From Geosporobacter ferrireducens (GTDB lineage Bacteria; Bacillota; Clostridia; Peptostreptococcales; Thermotaleaceae): a DNA stretch of 64,000 bases. Positions 27,520-36,408 of the stretch are shown in pieces. The notes under the pieces were generated by a model. That model saw nothing but the letters and a program-made list of their open reading frames with translations, searched no databases and was not told the origin of the DNA. The position numbers were made by a program, and so were the translations under genes. The stretch is from positions 434,001 to 498,000 of the forward strand of contig NZ_CP017269.1 of NCBI RefSeq assembly GCF_001750685.1, written 5' to 3'. Positions within the stretch are counted from its first letter, which is position 1, and each line of letters opens with the position of its first letter.

Positions 27520-29052
27520 TTATTGGAATGATCTTCCTTTTAGTATTAAGTGTATTTTTAAAATTGCCTCAGCAATTTCACCTGCAGCTTTTAAGGCATA
27601 TATTTTTACGGTTGCAGGATCTATAATTCGGGCTTGAAGTAAATCCTTCACGGATCCCGTGTCACAACAAACCCCTAAGCTTTGACAGTCTGTATTCTTC
27701 ATTGCAGTTGCTGTCTGTTCAAGTTTTTCCAGTGGATTAAAACCTGCATTCTTTATAATATTGTACATAGGCTTTTTTAATGCATCGATGACGCAATCAA
27801 TACCATATTTCTCCATACCATCGGTATGATACTTTAGATCCTCCAGCATAAGCGCGCAGGATAGTTCTATTGCACCACCTCCAGCAACAATGCCCTCTTT
27901 CACCGCTGCCTGCAGTGCAGAAGCTGCATCTCGGGCTACCCTTTCCTTTTCTTTTGTTACAATTCCAGTAGCGGCGCTTACCAAGACCGTAGCCGTCGGT
28001 ATACCTGCGCCTTCGATTATCTTTAATCCGTCAAGCTTTGCATCATATATAATTTGCCCAGCTTTGCCACAATATACCTCTAACTCTTGGTGTTTTTTAT
28101 ACAGCAGGCTTTTCTTCATAAACTTAGCTCCTGTGCATCGTACCAATCGGCTCAGCTGTTCTCGCAGCACATGAGTGATCACAACAATACCTGCATCGGT
28201 TAAAAGTTGTTCTCCATATGGATCTATGGTTCGTTCCAAAAATACAATATCTATTTTTTGATCGATAATTTTCTGAATTCCATCTTCAAATATTTTCCTA
28301 TTTTCTATGTACTGGTTAAATCCACTTTCCGTTCCCATTAATTCATCAGCCAGAGTTTCTGGACGTAGTTCATCATCTAGAACAAGTATTTTTCCATTCT
28401 GGATGCAAATATCCTCAAGATTTCCTGCTGGTACCCGGTGAATGATCATCCCTTTGATTACCTCATCCTCTAATCCTTCTATCCCTTCAATGATGTCTGC
28501 AAATCGGAAATCCTTAAACTGTAATCGTTCTTCCCCAACATATTCTGCTGCATTATGCAGCAGCTCTACGAGAGCCTCGTCATTTCTTCCGGCAATCCTG
28601 ACAATGGCACGCAATAGCTTCCAATTTTCTGCTTCTATAGGGATTTTGCTGTGTTGGATATGGGTTATCGACTTTTGAATAGCCAATTTTATTCCTTCAA
28701 TAATCTGATGAATGGATACACCTTTTTGAATATAGTGAAGGGAAGATTCCAGCAGTTGCCCGGTTAGAATCGTCATCGTGGTGGTCCCGTCACCGATTTC
28801 GTTTTGCTGTGCAAAGGCTCCATTAATCAGCATAATTGCAGCCGGATGGCTCACATCCATTTCTGTTAAAATCGTAACACCATCATTTGTGACGATGAAT
28901 TCTCCTTGGTCATTGACAATCATACAATCCATTCCCTTAGGGCCGAGAGTCCCTTCCACCGCTGATACCAGAGCCTTAATTGCTTGAATATTGTTTTCAA
29001 GTGCCGAATAGTTTTCTCTTCCTTTTTCTTCTTCAGCCTGTATATGATTCAA
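27520..29052 (-). CDS. Group III (archaeal-like, thermosome-related) chaperonin
   Basis: The 510-residue protein is a TCP-1/thermosome-type chaperonin, not GroEL. ATP-site signatures are GTLGPKGMD (34-42), NDGVTIL (56-62) and GDGTTTM (87-93). GGGAIE lies in the late equatorial domain and AAGEIAEAILKI at the C-terminus. Length and order (equatorial, intermediate, apical, intermediate, equatorial) are complete. Bacterial members described from Carboxydothermus and other Firmicutes also lie in the dnaK operon, and they fold proteins without a separate GroES lid. The start is TTG at 29052 with AAAGGAG 7 bp upstream. The reading frame continues upstream into the hrcA-proximal hairpin. No groES or groEL is in this window. 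Confidence 0.93.
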   Translation of the reverse strand: MNHIQAEEEKGRENYSALENNIQAIKALVSAVEGTLGPKGMDCMIVNDQGEFIVTNDGVTILTEMDVSHPAAIMLINGAFAQQNEIGDGTTTMTILTGQLLESSLHYIQKGVSIHQIIEGIKLAIQKSITHIQHSKIPIEAENWKLLRAIVRIAGRNDEALVELLHNAAEYVGEERLQFKDFRFADIIEGIEGLEDEVIKGMIIHRVPAGNLEDICIQNGKILVLDDELRPETLADELMGTESGFNQYIENRKIFEDGIQKIIDQKIDIVFLERTIDPYGEQLLTDAGIVVITHVLREQLSRLVRCTGAKFMKKSLLYKKHQELEVYCGKAGQIIYDAKLDGLKIIEGAGIPTATVLVSAATGIVTKEKERVARDAASALQAAVKEGIVAGGGAIELSCALMLEDLKYHTDGMEKYGIDCVIDALKKPMYNIIKNAGFNPLEKLEQTATAMKNTDCQSLGVCCDTGSVKDLLQARIIDPATVKIYALKAAGEIAEAILKIHLILKGRSFQ

Positions 29053-29096
29053 TATTCTTCTCCTTTCATACGATCTGAATCTTGCGTAAAAGACAT

Positions 29097-29139
29097 ATAT
29101 ATAGTGCAAAATACGCTTTTCGTATTTTGCACTATATAT
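29097..29139 (-). other. 19-bp perfect hairpin between hrcA and the chaperonin gene
   Basis: The two arms, 29097-29115 and 29121-29139, are perfectly complementary over 19 bp with a five-base loop. On the transcribed strand the hairpin lies 3 bp after the hrcA stop and about 45 nt before the chaperonin TTG, with no U run after it. It is therefore a candidate mRNA processing or stabilising element, not a plain terminator. On the plus strand it is followed by a T tract. Confidence 0.85.
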
Positions 29140-29142
29140 TTT

Positions 29143-30174
29143 TTATTCTCCCTTATGCTCCATTAAAAGCTGGGTTAAATTACTTTTCATAAAGTCAACA
29201 ACAGATACAATATTATCGTAATCCATTCTAGTAGGACCTATTACACCAATCTTTCCAACAGTTCTTCCATTTAGCTTATAGGTAGCTGTAATAATACTGC
29301 ATTCCTGTAAATTTTCATGTTTATTTTCTTTTCCTATAGTGATGCTTACATCTTCCTGCGTATTTAGAAGCAAATCCTTTAGCAGGTCCTTTTGATCCAA
29401 CATTGTAATAAATTCTCTTGCCTTATGAATATCATTGTATTCTGGTAAATTTAGTATATTTACTAAACCATCTAAATATAAGTGTACATCTTCAATTTCT
29501 TCCAGCGTAGACATCACCATAGGCATAATGGAAGCGATGATAGAGTTAAACATCTGCATTTCTTCTTTTGCACTATGCATCAACTTGTTAGAAATATCAG
29601 CTACTGTCAATCCTTGCAGCCTGTAATTTAACATTTTTGAAACCTTATCCAAATGCTCTACAGGCATTTCCTCTCCGACACGTAAAACCGCATTTTTTAC
29701 AACCCCGGATTCCAGAACAATGACCAGTAGAATACTTCTGTCATCAATTGGAATTAGTTGTATGTGTTTTAATCGATTATGCCGATATTGAGGGGAAATC
29801 ACCACAGAAGTCAATTTTGTCACTTGAGATAATATCCTTGCTGTATTGGAAATTAACTGTTCCAATTCCCCGATTTTCTCTGTCAGGCTTTTCTGAATAA
29901 TATTTTTCTCTATTTGAGCAATTTTTCTCATCATCATGATGCGGTCTACATACAATCGATAGGCCTTATCTGATGGAATTCTCCCGGCAGAAGTATGGGG
30001 CTGCTGGAGATAACCTAGCTCCTCCAAGTCGGCCATTTCATTCCGAATCGTTGCCGAGCTAATGCCCAAGTCATACTTTTTTGCGATGGTTCTTGATCCT
30101 ACAGGCTCCGCAGTTGTTATAAAATCTCTTATTATGGCCTGTAGAATCTTCATTTTTCTATCTGCCAGATCCAT
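29143..30174 (-). CDS. hrcA: Heat-inducible transcription repressor HrcA
   Basis: The 343-residue repressor has an N-terminal winged helix (DLADRKMKILQAIIRDFITT, EPVGSRTIAKKYDLGISSAT, IRNEMADLEELGYL, QQPHTSAGRIPSDKAYRLYV) and a GAF-like dimerisation domain. HrcA binds CIRCE and needs GroE-type chaperonins for activity in Bacillus. The ATG at 30174 has GGGAGTG upstream. The longer frame to 30198 would begin inside CIRCE and is rejected. It is first in the hrcA-chaperonin-grpE-dnaK-dnaJ operon and so autoregulated. Confidence 0.96.
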   Translation of the reverse strand: MDLADRKMKILQAIIRDFITTAEPVGSRTIAKKYDLGISSATIRNEMADLEELGYLQQPHTSAGRIPSDKAYRLYVDRIMMMRKIAQIEKNIIQKSLTEKIGELEQLISNTARILSQVTKLTSVVISPQYRHNRLKHIQLIPIDDRSILLVIVLESGVVKNAVLRVGEEMPVEHLDKVSKMLNYRLQGLTVADISNKLMHSAKEEMQMFNSIIASIMPMVMSTLEEIEDVHLYLDGLVNILNLPEYNDIHKAREFITMLDQKDLLKDLLLNTQEDVSITIGKENKHENLQECSIITATYKLNGRTVGKIGVIGPTRMDYDNIVSVVDFMKSNLTQLLMEHKGE

Positions 30175-30191
30175 AATACCACTCCCATTTG

Positions 30192-30218
30192 TTAGCACTC
30201 TATCTCGTTGAGTGCTAA
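30192..30218 (-). promoter_or_regulatory. CIRCE operator (HrcA binding site)
   Basis: TTAGCACTC and GAGTGCTAA form a perfect 9-bp inverted repeat with a 9-bp spacer, exactly the CIRCE consensus. It lies between the promoter and the hrcA ATG, within the presumed 5' leader, so HrcA would block the whole operon. Confidence 0.98.
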
Positions 30219-30232
30219 TCTATTATGATTTT

Positions 30233-30261
30233 AAATTATCACTAATAAAATATTTTGTCAA
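30233..30261 (-). promoter_or_regulatory. Sigma-A promoter of the hrcA operon
   Basis: On the minus strand a consensus TTGACA (30256-30261) and TAATTT (30233-30238) are separated by 17 bp, immediately upstream of CIRCE. Confidence 0.85.
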
Positions 30262-30279
30262 TATAATTTTTAAAATTTT

Positions 30280-31419
30280 CTATTCCGGCAAAAAGGAAGC
30301 AAATACACGATTGGATACATCAATTCCTCTCTGAGTAAGACGCAATTTATCACCTGCCATAGTCAATAATCCTTGCTTGATAAAATCTGTAATTTGTTTT
30401 TCATACTTTTCTCTGGCATCTACCTGATACCGTCTTTGAAAGCGATCCAGGTCAATTCCGGCCATCATCCGGAGCCCTAAAAACATAGTTTCTGACATTT
30501 CTTCTTCAATAGAAATTTTCTCCTGCTCCACCATAGGGTTCTTTTGACTTTCTATAAGTTCCCTGTATTTATTGATATCAGCAGTATTGGAAAAACGGAC
30601 CTTATTAAATGAAGAATGGGAACCTACACCAATTCCGATATATTCCTCGTTTTTCCAGTATATTTTATTATGAATAGATTCCTTTCCATTTAAAGCAAAA
30701 TTTGAAATCTCGTAGTGTCGATAATCATGTTGTGCCAGCACTGTTATTGTATAGTGATACATAGCCCTTTCCAACTCTTCATCAGGTAATATAAGCTTCC
30801 CTTGTTCATACAATCGATCAAAAGGAGTGCCTTCTTCAACTTTCAGACTGTAAGTAGAAATATGATCAGGCTTTAGGTAAAGAACCTGCTGCAATGTTTC
30901 TTTCCAGTCTTGAAAACACTGATTCGGCAGTCCAAACATTAGGTCTACGCTGATATTTTCAAATCCAGCATCTCTTGCTGCATAATAGTTTTCTAAAAAT
31001 TCTTTCCGGGTGTGTATTCTGCCTAAGGTTCTAAGCAATTCATCCTGCCAAGCCTGTAGACCTATACTTAAGCGATTGATACCAGACTGACGATAATATG
31101 TCAATTTCTCTTTGTCTAGTGTTCCGGGATTGGCTTCAATTGTAATTTCCGGCGATGCTTTCAGCTTGAAATACCGGTGGATTCCTTCTAAAATAAAATC
31201 TAGTTGAGGAATACTCAGCAGAGATGGTGTTCCGCCACCGAAAAAAACTGTCTGAACCTGATAATCTTTTAATGGATTATGCCAACTTTCCAGTTCCCCT
31301 ACCAGAGCAGCAATATACTCATCTCGTTCAGTATTTCTTCCTTCAAAAGATACAAAATCACAGTAAGCACATTTCTGTTTGCAAAAGGGAATATGGATAT
31401 ACAATCCGATCTCTCTCAT
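30280..31419 (-). CDS. hemW: Radical SAM protein HemW (heme chaperone; formerly annotated HemN)
   Basis: The 379-residue protein starts REIGLYIHIPFCKQKCAYCDF, with Cys13, Cys17 and Cys20 as the CxxxCxxC cluster. FFGGGTPSLL and EANPGTLDKEKL follow, then the HemW C-terminal domain. HemW has a single cysteine set and lacks the fourth cysteine of true coproporphyrinogen dehydrogenases (CxxxCxxCxC), since F follows D here. It probably binds heme and serves as its carrier. The ATG at 31419 has GAGGTGA. It follows lepA as in Bacillus. Confidence 0.93.
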   Translation of the reverse strand: MREIGLYIHIPFCKQKCAYCDFVSFEGRNTERDEYIAALVGELESWHNPLKDYQVQTVFFGGGTPSLLSIPQLDFILEGIHRYFKLKASPEITIEANPGTLDKEKLTYYRQSGINRLSIGLQAWQDELLRTLGRIHTRKEFLENYYAARDAGFENISVDLMFGLPNQCFQDWKETLQQVLYLKPDHISTYSLKVEEGTPFDRLYEQGKLILPDEELERAMYHYTITVLAQHDYRHYEISNFALNGKESIHNKIYWKNEEYIGIGVGSHSSFNKVRFSNTADINKYRELIESQKNPMVEQEKISIEEEMSETMFLGLRMMAGIDLDRFQRRYQVDAREKYEKQITDFIKQGLLTMAGDKLRLTQRGIDVSNRVFASFLPE

Positions 31420-31436
31420 ACTTTCACCTCTATGAA

Positions 31437-31460
31437 AATAGCCACCCTTTGGTGACTATT
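31437..31460 (-). terminator. Hairpin between lepA and hemW
   Basis: A 10-bp stem with one G-U pair (AATAGTCACC with GGTGGCTATT) has an AAAG loop and overlaps the lepA stop codon. There is only a weak UU after it, so it is more likely a partial terminator or an mRNA stability element. Confidence 0.5.
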
Positions 31461-33267
31461 TATCGTCGTATTTCAGAACTGCCATAAAAGCTTCTTGAGG
31501 TACTTCTACGGAGCCTAACTGCCGCATTCGCTTCTTTCCTTCCTTTTGTTTCTCAAGAAGCTTCTTCTTTCGCGTAATGTCTCCACCATAACATTTTGCC
31601 AATACATCCTTACGCAAAGCACTGATATTCTCCCGTGCAATAACCTTTGATCCGATAGCCGCCTGAATCGGAATGGCAAACATGTGTCTTGGGATAACTT
31701 CTCTCAGTTTTTCGCAAATGGCACGACCTCTAGATTCCGCCTTGCTTTCGTGGACGATCATAGAGAAAGCATCAATTAATTCCTTATTAAGTAAAATATC
31801 CATTTTCACCAATTTGGATCGCTGATATTCCTTGAATTCATAGTCTAAAGAGCCATATCCTCTGGTTCTGGATTTTAAAGCATCAAAGAAATCGTAGATA
31901 ACTTCATTTAAGGGTAGATCATAATGGAGTACTACACGCTTCGCATCAAGATATTCCATATGCTTCATTGTACCTCTGCGTTCTTGACACAATTCCATCA
32001 CACTGCCTACATATTCATTTGGAAGCATGATATTTGCATTCACAATAGGCTCTTCCATGTAGGCAATCTCTGTAGCCGGCGGCAGATTCGTCGGGTTTTG
32101 AATCATTTGTACCTCTCCGTTTGTTGTTGCAACCTTATATATTACGCTGGGAGACGTGGTAATCAAATCTAAATTAAATTCTCGTTCCAATCTTTCCTGT
32201 ATAATCTCCATATGAAGCAGTCCTAAAAATCCGCATCGAAATCCAAAACCCAATGCTACAGATGTTTCCGGTTCAAATTCAAGGGCAGCATCATTTACTT
32301 GCAATTTCTCTAATGCATCACGTACGTTTTCATACTTCTCGCCCTCTGCTGGATAGACACCGCAATAAACCATTGGCACAACCTTTTTATAGCCAGGCAG
32401 CGGAGTCGACGCTGGATTGCTTGCACTAGTGATCGTATCTCCTACACGGGTATCCTTTACATTTTTTATACTCGCTGTAACATACCCTACATCTCCAGCT
32501 CTTAGTTCATTCACCTGCATTGGATTGGGTATAAATATACCCACTTCGTTTACTTCAAATTTCTTACCTGTAGCCATCATCAAAATTTTATCTCCGGGTC
32601 TAATGGCACCCTCTTTTACACGAACATAAGCCACTACTCCTCTATAGCTATCATAGTAGGAATCAAAGATAAGTGCTTTTACTGCTGCGTCTTCATCTCC
32701 TGATGGAGGAGGTACGTGTTTTACAACAGCTTCTAACACTTCCTCAATGTTCAAGCCTTCCTTTGCAGATATCAAAGGTGCATCACTGGCATCGATCCCA
32801 ATAATGTCTTCAATCTCTGCCTTGATTTCATCAGGTCTTGCACTTGGAAGGTCTATTTTATTAATTACAGGAACAACCTCCAGATTTTGATCAATGGCCA
32901 AATAAACGTTGGCCAAAGTTTGCGCTTCTACACCCTGCGCTGCATCTACTACCAGAATAGCACCTTCACAGGCTGCCAGACTCCTAGAGACTTCATAGGT
33001 AAAATCCACATGCCCTGGTGTATCAATCAAATTCAGGATATACTCTTCTCCATCCTTTGCTTTATAAATCAGCCGAGTTGTCTGGAGCTTTATGGTGATC
33101 CCTCTCTCTCTCTCCAGATCCATGCTGTCCAGTATCTGATCTTTCATCTCTCTTGACGTTAATAGGCCGGTTTTTTCAATCAATCTATCAGCAAGGGTAG
33201 ATTTTCCGTGATCAATATGAGCAATGATACAAAAATTTCGTATCTTTTTTTGTCGATTACTGGTCAT
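31456..33267 (-). CDS. lepA: Elongation factor 4 (back-translocating GTPase LepA)
   Basis: The 603-residue translational GTPase has G1 [13 protein letters not shown] (about 16-28), G3 DTPGH, G4 NKIDLP and G5 [11 protein letters not shown]. The EF-G-like domains follow, then the LepA-specific C-terminal domain ([20 protein letters not shown]). The family is implicated in ribosome biogenesis and stress translation. The ATG at 33267 has GGAGGA. It lies between the small membrane protein gene and hemW. Confidence 0.97.
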   Translation of the reverse strand: MTSNRQKKIRNFCIIAHIDHGKSTLADRLIEKTGLLTSREMKDQILDSMDLERERGITIKLQTTRLIYKAKDGEEYILNLIDTPGHVDFTYEVSRSLAACEGAILVVDAAQGVEAQTLANVYLAIDQNLEVVPVINKIDLPSARPDEIKAEIEDIIGIDASDAPLISAKEGLNIEEVLEAVVKHVPPPSGDEDAAVKALIFDSYYDSYRGVVAYVRVKEGAIRPGDKILMMATGKKFEVNEVGIFIPNPMQVNELRAGDVGYVTASIKNVKDTRVGDTITSASNPASTPLPGYKKVVPMVYCGVYPAEGEKYENVRDALEKLQVNDAALEFEPETSVALGFGFRCGFLGLLHMEIIQERLEREFNLDLITTSPSVIYKVATTNGEVQMIQNPTNLPPATEIAYMEEPIVNANIMLPNEYVGSVMELCQERRGTMKHMEYLDAKRVVLHYDLPLNEVIYDFFDALKSRTRGYGSLDYEFKEYQRSKLVKMDILLNKELIDAFSMIVHESKAESRGRAICEKLREVIPRHMFAIPIQAAIGSKVIARENISALRKDVLAKCYGGDITRKKKLLEKQKEGKKRMRQLGSVEVPQEAFMAVLKYDDK

Positions 33268-33363
33268 GTACTACATCCTCCTCATATCCTTCTCTGTCGT
33301 AATCTAAAACATTATATCACAATTCACTTTTATAGTATATAGCGTGTATGGCATAATTGGAAC

Positions 33364-33386
33364 AAGCCGAGCGAATCGCTCGGCTT
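33364..33386 (-). terminator. Hairpin terminator after the small membrane protein gene
   Basis: AAGCCGAGCG and CGCTCGGCTT (10 bp, three-base loop) lie directly after the stop at 33387. The downstream minus-strand sequence UUGUUCC is only modestly U-rich. Confidence 0.65.
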
Positions 33387-33719
33387 CTATAGATGATCAA
33401 CAATCAAACGTCCTGTTAAATCTTTTAATTGCTTCCATAAGTCTTGTACATCCGCCTTCCACTGAAGGTATTGTCCCCGTACTTCGATCTCATCAATATA
33501 AATTTTCTGTCCGCAAAAATAGATTTGATGAATCGTTGCATCAATTTTCTTATAGCCGAAGGCTTTTGGTTCTTCTGTCATCAACATAGATCTAACAGCC
33601 TCATCAACGATTATAATTCCACTAAAAATAATCAAAAATATAGTGGCAATTAAAATATATCGGTATATTGGGTGCTTCTTTTCCTTTTTTTCCTTCTCTT
33701 TCCGTTCCACTCTACTCAT
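33387..33719 (-). CDS. Small single-pass membrane protein in the yqxA position
   Basis: The 110-residue protein has a very basic N-terminus (VERKEKEKKEKKHP), one membrane helix (YILIATIFLIIFSGIIIV, about residues 21-38) and an extracytoplasmic tail of about 70 residues ending GRLIVDHL. Its location between spoIIP and lepA, size and topology match Bacillus YqxA, whose function is unknown. I cannot confirm sequence homology by eye. The ATG at 33719 follows AGGTGATG. A GTG three codons upstream is an alternative. Confidence 0.7.
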   Translation of the reverse strand: MSRVERKEKEKKEKKHPIYRYILIATIFLIIFSGIIIVDEAVRSMLMTEEPKAFGYKKIDATIHQIYFCGQKIYIDEIEVRGQYLQWKADVQDLWKQLKDLTGRLIVDHL

Positions 33720-33868
33720 CCGCATCACCTATACGTATTTTTGACAACCTAAAAAAAGTTTATACGTATAAGGAAGGTAGGTGCTGCAGAATCAGCTTTC
33801 CGGTAAACCGGTGTACTTACATCCTGCCGCCAGCAACCTTTTCAGATACTGCTTGAATAAAATCATTT

Positions 33869-35143
33869 TTATTCCTTAATATCTTTAATGACACTGTCTA
33901 TTATTTCAGCTAAGTACTTTGTCGTTCTTATAGCCTCATCAATATGGTTGGCATTGCTTCCAATTTCAATTAATAAGCTAATGTCAGATTTATATTGATT
34001 AAACTTAGCATAATCCTTTACGATCGTCTTTTTTGCTAGCCCTGGATACATTTCGTCACTTCGAATACGGATATATTCTGCCAATTTTAATAATTTGTCG
34101 TAATTTTCATTCTGCCCGCCAACTACAAACAAAAATTTTGCCACCCTCTCTCCGTTAATGGTCACCACACTATCTTCTTTAAGTGCATTGTAATTTGGCA
34201 ATGTTTCTATTTTATCAATTCCATCCCGATGAATGTCAAATATGATTTTTAAAGAATCATTCTTTTTTAAATTCGTATTGAGGGTTTCCAAAGATCTAAC
34301 ATAGGATCCTTGGAAAGAAGGGTGATCGTGGATGGTTTCATCATGGATTACCTGGTATCCTTTATTATTTAGATGCTCCTTAAGTTTTTCACCTACATTA
34401 ATTACCGTGTATTTTCTATTTAAAGAATGATAATTTCCAACAGTCTCTGGTCTATAGGATTCGGTGCCATGGGTGTGGTAGATAAAGATTACAGGTTTTT
34501 TCAAATCCAGCTTCACTTTACTAGGTGCCTGTATAGGAGAACTAACCACCTGTATTGTTTCTGTCTGTTGTCCTACGGCAGCTTCTATAGGAGCTGTCAT
34601 TCCCTCTCTGGTTACATCTCCAGAAAGAGTAGGAACACCCTGTTCTACAGGCGGATTTTCTAATGCATGCTGCAGATTGTCATCAATATTATTTTCTATA
34701 TCATCAACAAAATGGATTTCACGGGTATCCATATCTTCATTTTGATTCGGATCGTTGACATGCAATGCCATGTCATCCAATTCACTTAATATAGATAATT
34801 CTGCCCTAAATAGCGTTTTGGGATCCTGATAATCAAAATTCAGCAAACGGCTTATGGCGATTTTAATAACTTGCGTATAGGAACTGTTATTGTGCTGCTT
34901 ATAATTAACTTCCATCATGGGTATTGTTTTGTTCAATGCCCATACAAATATATTTTCCTGAAGATCTATACGCTCTTCTGCTTGTACCACCATAGAAGGA
35001 ATTTGTAGCCTGTCGGCCTGTACTGTATAATCCATATTATCCAAAACCAGTATCTTTAATGCATATACGCACATTAACAGAGTTATAAAAAGTGGTATAC
35101 ATTTGTAATACTTTCTTAATGATATTACTTTAATATTAAACAA
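33869..35143 (-). CDS. spoIIP: Stage II sporulation protein P
   Basis: The 424-residue cell-wall hydrolase (amidase and endopeptidase of the DMP complex with SpoIID and SpoIIM) drives septal thinning during engulfment. It has an N-terminal membrane helix (YYKCIPLFITLLMCVYALKI) and a low-complexity linker (about 60-215). The catalytic domain has VIFIYHTHGTESYRP, YQVIHDETIHD, FDIHRDGI, FVVGGQNENY and LIEIGSNANHIDEA. TTG at 35143 is 8 bp from GAGAGG. A GTG at 35152 overlaps that site. Translation may be controlled by the hairpin described at 35144-35210. Confidence 0.93.
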   Translation of the reverse strand: MFNIKVISLRKYYKCIPLFITLLMCVYALKILVLDNMDYTVQADRLQIPSMVVQAEERIDLQENIFVWALNKTIPMMEVNYKQHNNSSYTQVIKIAISRLLNFDYQDPKTLFRAELSILSELDDMALHVNDPNQNEDMDTREIHFVDDIENNIDDNLQHALENPPVEQGVPTLSGDVTREGMTAPIEAAVGQQTETIQVVSSPIQAPSKVKLDLKKPVIFIYHTHGTESYRPETVGNYHSLNRKYTVINVGEKLKEHLNNKGYQVIHDETIHDHPSFQGSYVRSLETLNTNLKKNDSLKIIFDIHRDGIDKIETLPNYNALKEDSVVTINGERVAKFLFVVGGQNENYDKLLKLAEYIRIRSDEMYPGLAKKTIVKDYAKFNQYKSDISLLIEIGSNANHIDEAIRTTKYLAEIIDSVIKDIKE

Positions 35144-35210
35144 AACATGCACCTCTCTTCTTTTTGCTGTCGTAAAACTATACTATAAAATTATATGAGA
35201 GGTACATGTT
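35144..35210 (-). promoter_or_regulatory. Long-range hairpin sequestering the spoIIP ribosome binding site
   Basis: In RNA reading through from gpr, the arm 35197-35210 can pair with 35144-35157 over 14 bp (one U-G pair, no other mismatch). The second arm contains the GAGAGG ribosome binding site of spoIIP. The loop is 39 nt. The first arm lies within the spacer of the promoter candidate below, so it would be absent from RNA starting there. Confidence 0.6.
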
Positions 35211-35218
35211 AACTATGA
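35190..35218 (-). promoter_or_regulatory. Candidate sigma-E promoter of spoIIP
   Basis: The minus strand carries TCATAGTT (35211-35218), a 13-bp spacer and CATATAAT (35190-35197). The -10 matches the sigma-E consensus CATACAMT at 7 of 8 positions. The -35 is weaker. Bacillus spoIIP is under sigma-E. Confidence 0.5.
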
Positions 35219-35236
35219 TAAAAGATTCCGCTGCTA

Positions 35237-36211
35237 TTATTGTAAATATCGATTTACATCCTTAAGCTCGATCCCTGGGTGCAAGGCGATATTAATGCCA
35301 TTGGCAATAATATGAGAGACATCTTTGATAATCATATCAATATCCTTCGTTGTCACAATTACATTGGCACCATAGGGATCTAATACTTCACGGATAAGGC
35401 TGTATTTATCTTCATCGGACATACCTTTCAGCATTTTATAAAAATCAGAACCCTTTGTAGCCTGACTCGATAGGTTCTCTACTACTAATCCAATGGTGTC
35501 ATTGGCTAAAGTTGCCGCATCTACAACCGTAGGTACTCCTATAGCCAGTACCGGAACTCCTAATGCCTCCTGATTTAACCCCTTACGCTTGTTCCCTATA
35601 CCTGATCCTGGATTGATTCCCGTAGTGGAAATCTGGATCGTCGTATGAACCCGCTCCATTCTTCTAGATGCTAATGCATCGATAGCGATCACTAAATCCG
35701 GTTTTGTTTTTTCAACGATTCCGCGAATGATTTCTCCCGTCTCGATGCCTGTAGTTCCCATAACTCCTGGAGAAATGGCACTGACTGAAGTCATGGTTGC
35801 ATCTTCGCTTTTATTATAGGTTTCAAAATATTGTCTCGTGACAAGAACCTTTGATACCACTTGAGGTCCTAAAGCGTCTGGTGTTATATCCCAATTCCCC
35901 AGACCTACAATCAAAGTTCTTAAGTTATTTTTTTTCGGCAGCAAATGAACCAGCTCTTTTGCTAAAAGCTGGCTGACACTGTCCTTTAAATCAGCATCCG
36001 CCTTTTTTAAACCAGAAGCTTCTATGGTAATATAACTTCCTTCTGCTTTTCCCATGATCTGGCTTCCCTGTTGATCTAAAACCTTCACTCGTGTCACCAA
36101 TGCAAAATCCTCTTCCTTTTGTTCTACTTCTACACCAGGAATCTCTTGTTGGGTAGTTTCTCTATACATTTCTCTGGCCTCTAGAGCTAAATCGGTACGA
36201 ATTTGAAACAT
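35237..36211 (-). CDS. gpr: Germination protease GPR
   Basis: The 324-residue protease degrades small acid-soluble spore proteins in the germinating spore. It is made as a zymogen with an N-terminal propeptide (MFQIRTDLALEAREMYRE). The conserved aspartic-protease-like core includes VGLGNWDITPDALGP, SAISPGVMGTTGIETGEI, IDALASRRMERVHTTIQI, and the tail GINIALHPGIELKDVN. The ATG at 36211 has AAAGGAGG. It is divergent from rpsT and upstream of spoIIP, as in Bacillus. A possible substrate, the SASP at 51954, lies in the same window. Confidence 0.96.
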   Translation of the reverse strand: MFQIRTDLALEAREMYRETTQQEIPGVEVEQKEEDFALVTRVKVLDQQGSQIMGKAEGSYITIEASGLKKADADLKDSVSQLLAKELVHLLPKKNNLRTLIVGLGNWDITPDALGPQVVSKVLVTRQYFETYNKSEDATMTSVSAISPGVMGTTGIETGEIIRGIVEKTKPDLVIAIDALASRRMERVHTTIQISTTGINPGSGIGNKRKGLNQEALGVPVLAIGVPTVVDAATLANDTIGLVVENLSSQATKGSDFYKMLKGMSDEDKYSLIREVLDPYGANVIVTTKDIDMIIKDVSHIIANGINIALHPGIELKDVNRYLQ

Positions 36212-36343
36212 TTAAAATCCTCCTTTTTTCTCCATATTATTTCTATTTTTTGTTATAATAAAGAAAAACATACTCAGAACTATTTCTTTGTCTATGTATA
36301 AATTCAAAAATTAAAGGGAATAAAAGAAGTAGTACTTTTTTCC

Positions 36344-36372
36344 TTGCTTTTTTATACGAGACATGATAAAAT
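36344..36372 (+). promoter_or_regulatory. Sigma-A promoter of rpsT
   Basis: TTGCTT (36344-36349) and TAAAAT (36367-36372) are 17 bp apart on the plus strand, giving a leader of about 30 nt to the rpsT start. Confidence 0.7.
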
Positions 36373-36408
36373 ATCTTTTGTCGAACAGGATATAAGGGGG
36401 TGAATTGG

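Noticed and set aside
29053..29109. Upstream extension of the chaperonin by 19 codons
   Set aside because: It would start within the 19-bp hairpin and has no ribosome binding site. The TTG at 29052 is 7 bp from AAAGGAG.
30175..30198. Upstream extension of hrcA by eight codons
   Set aside because: The start would lie inside the CIRCE operator and lacks a ribosome binding site. The ATG at 30174 has GGGAGTG.
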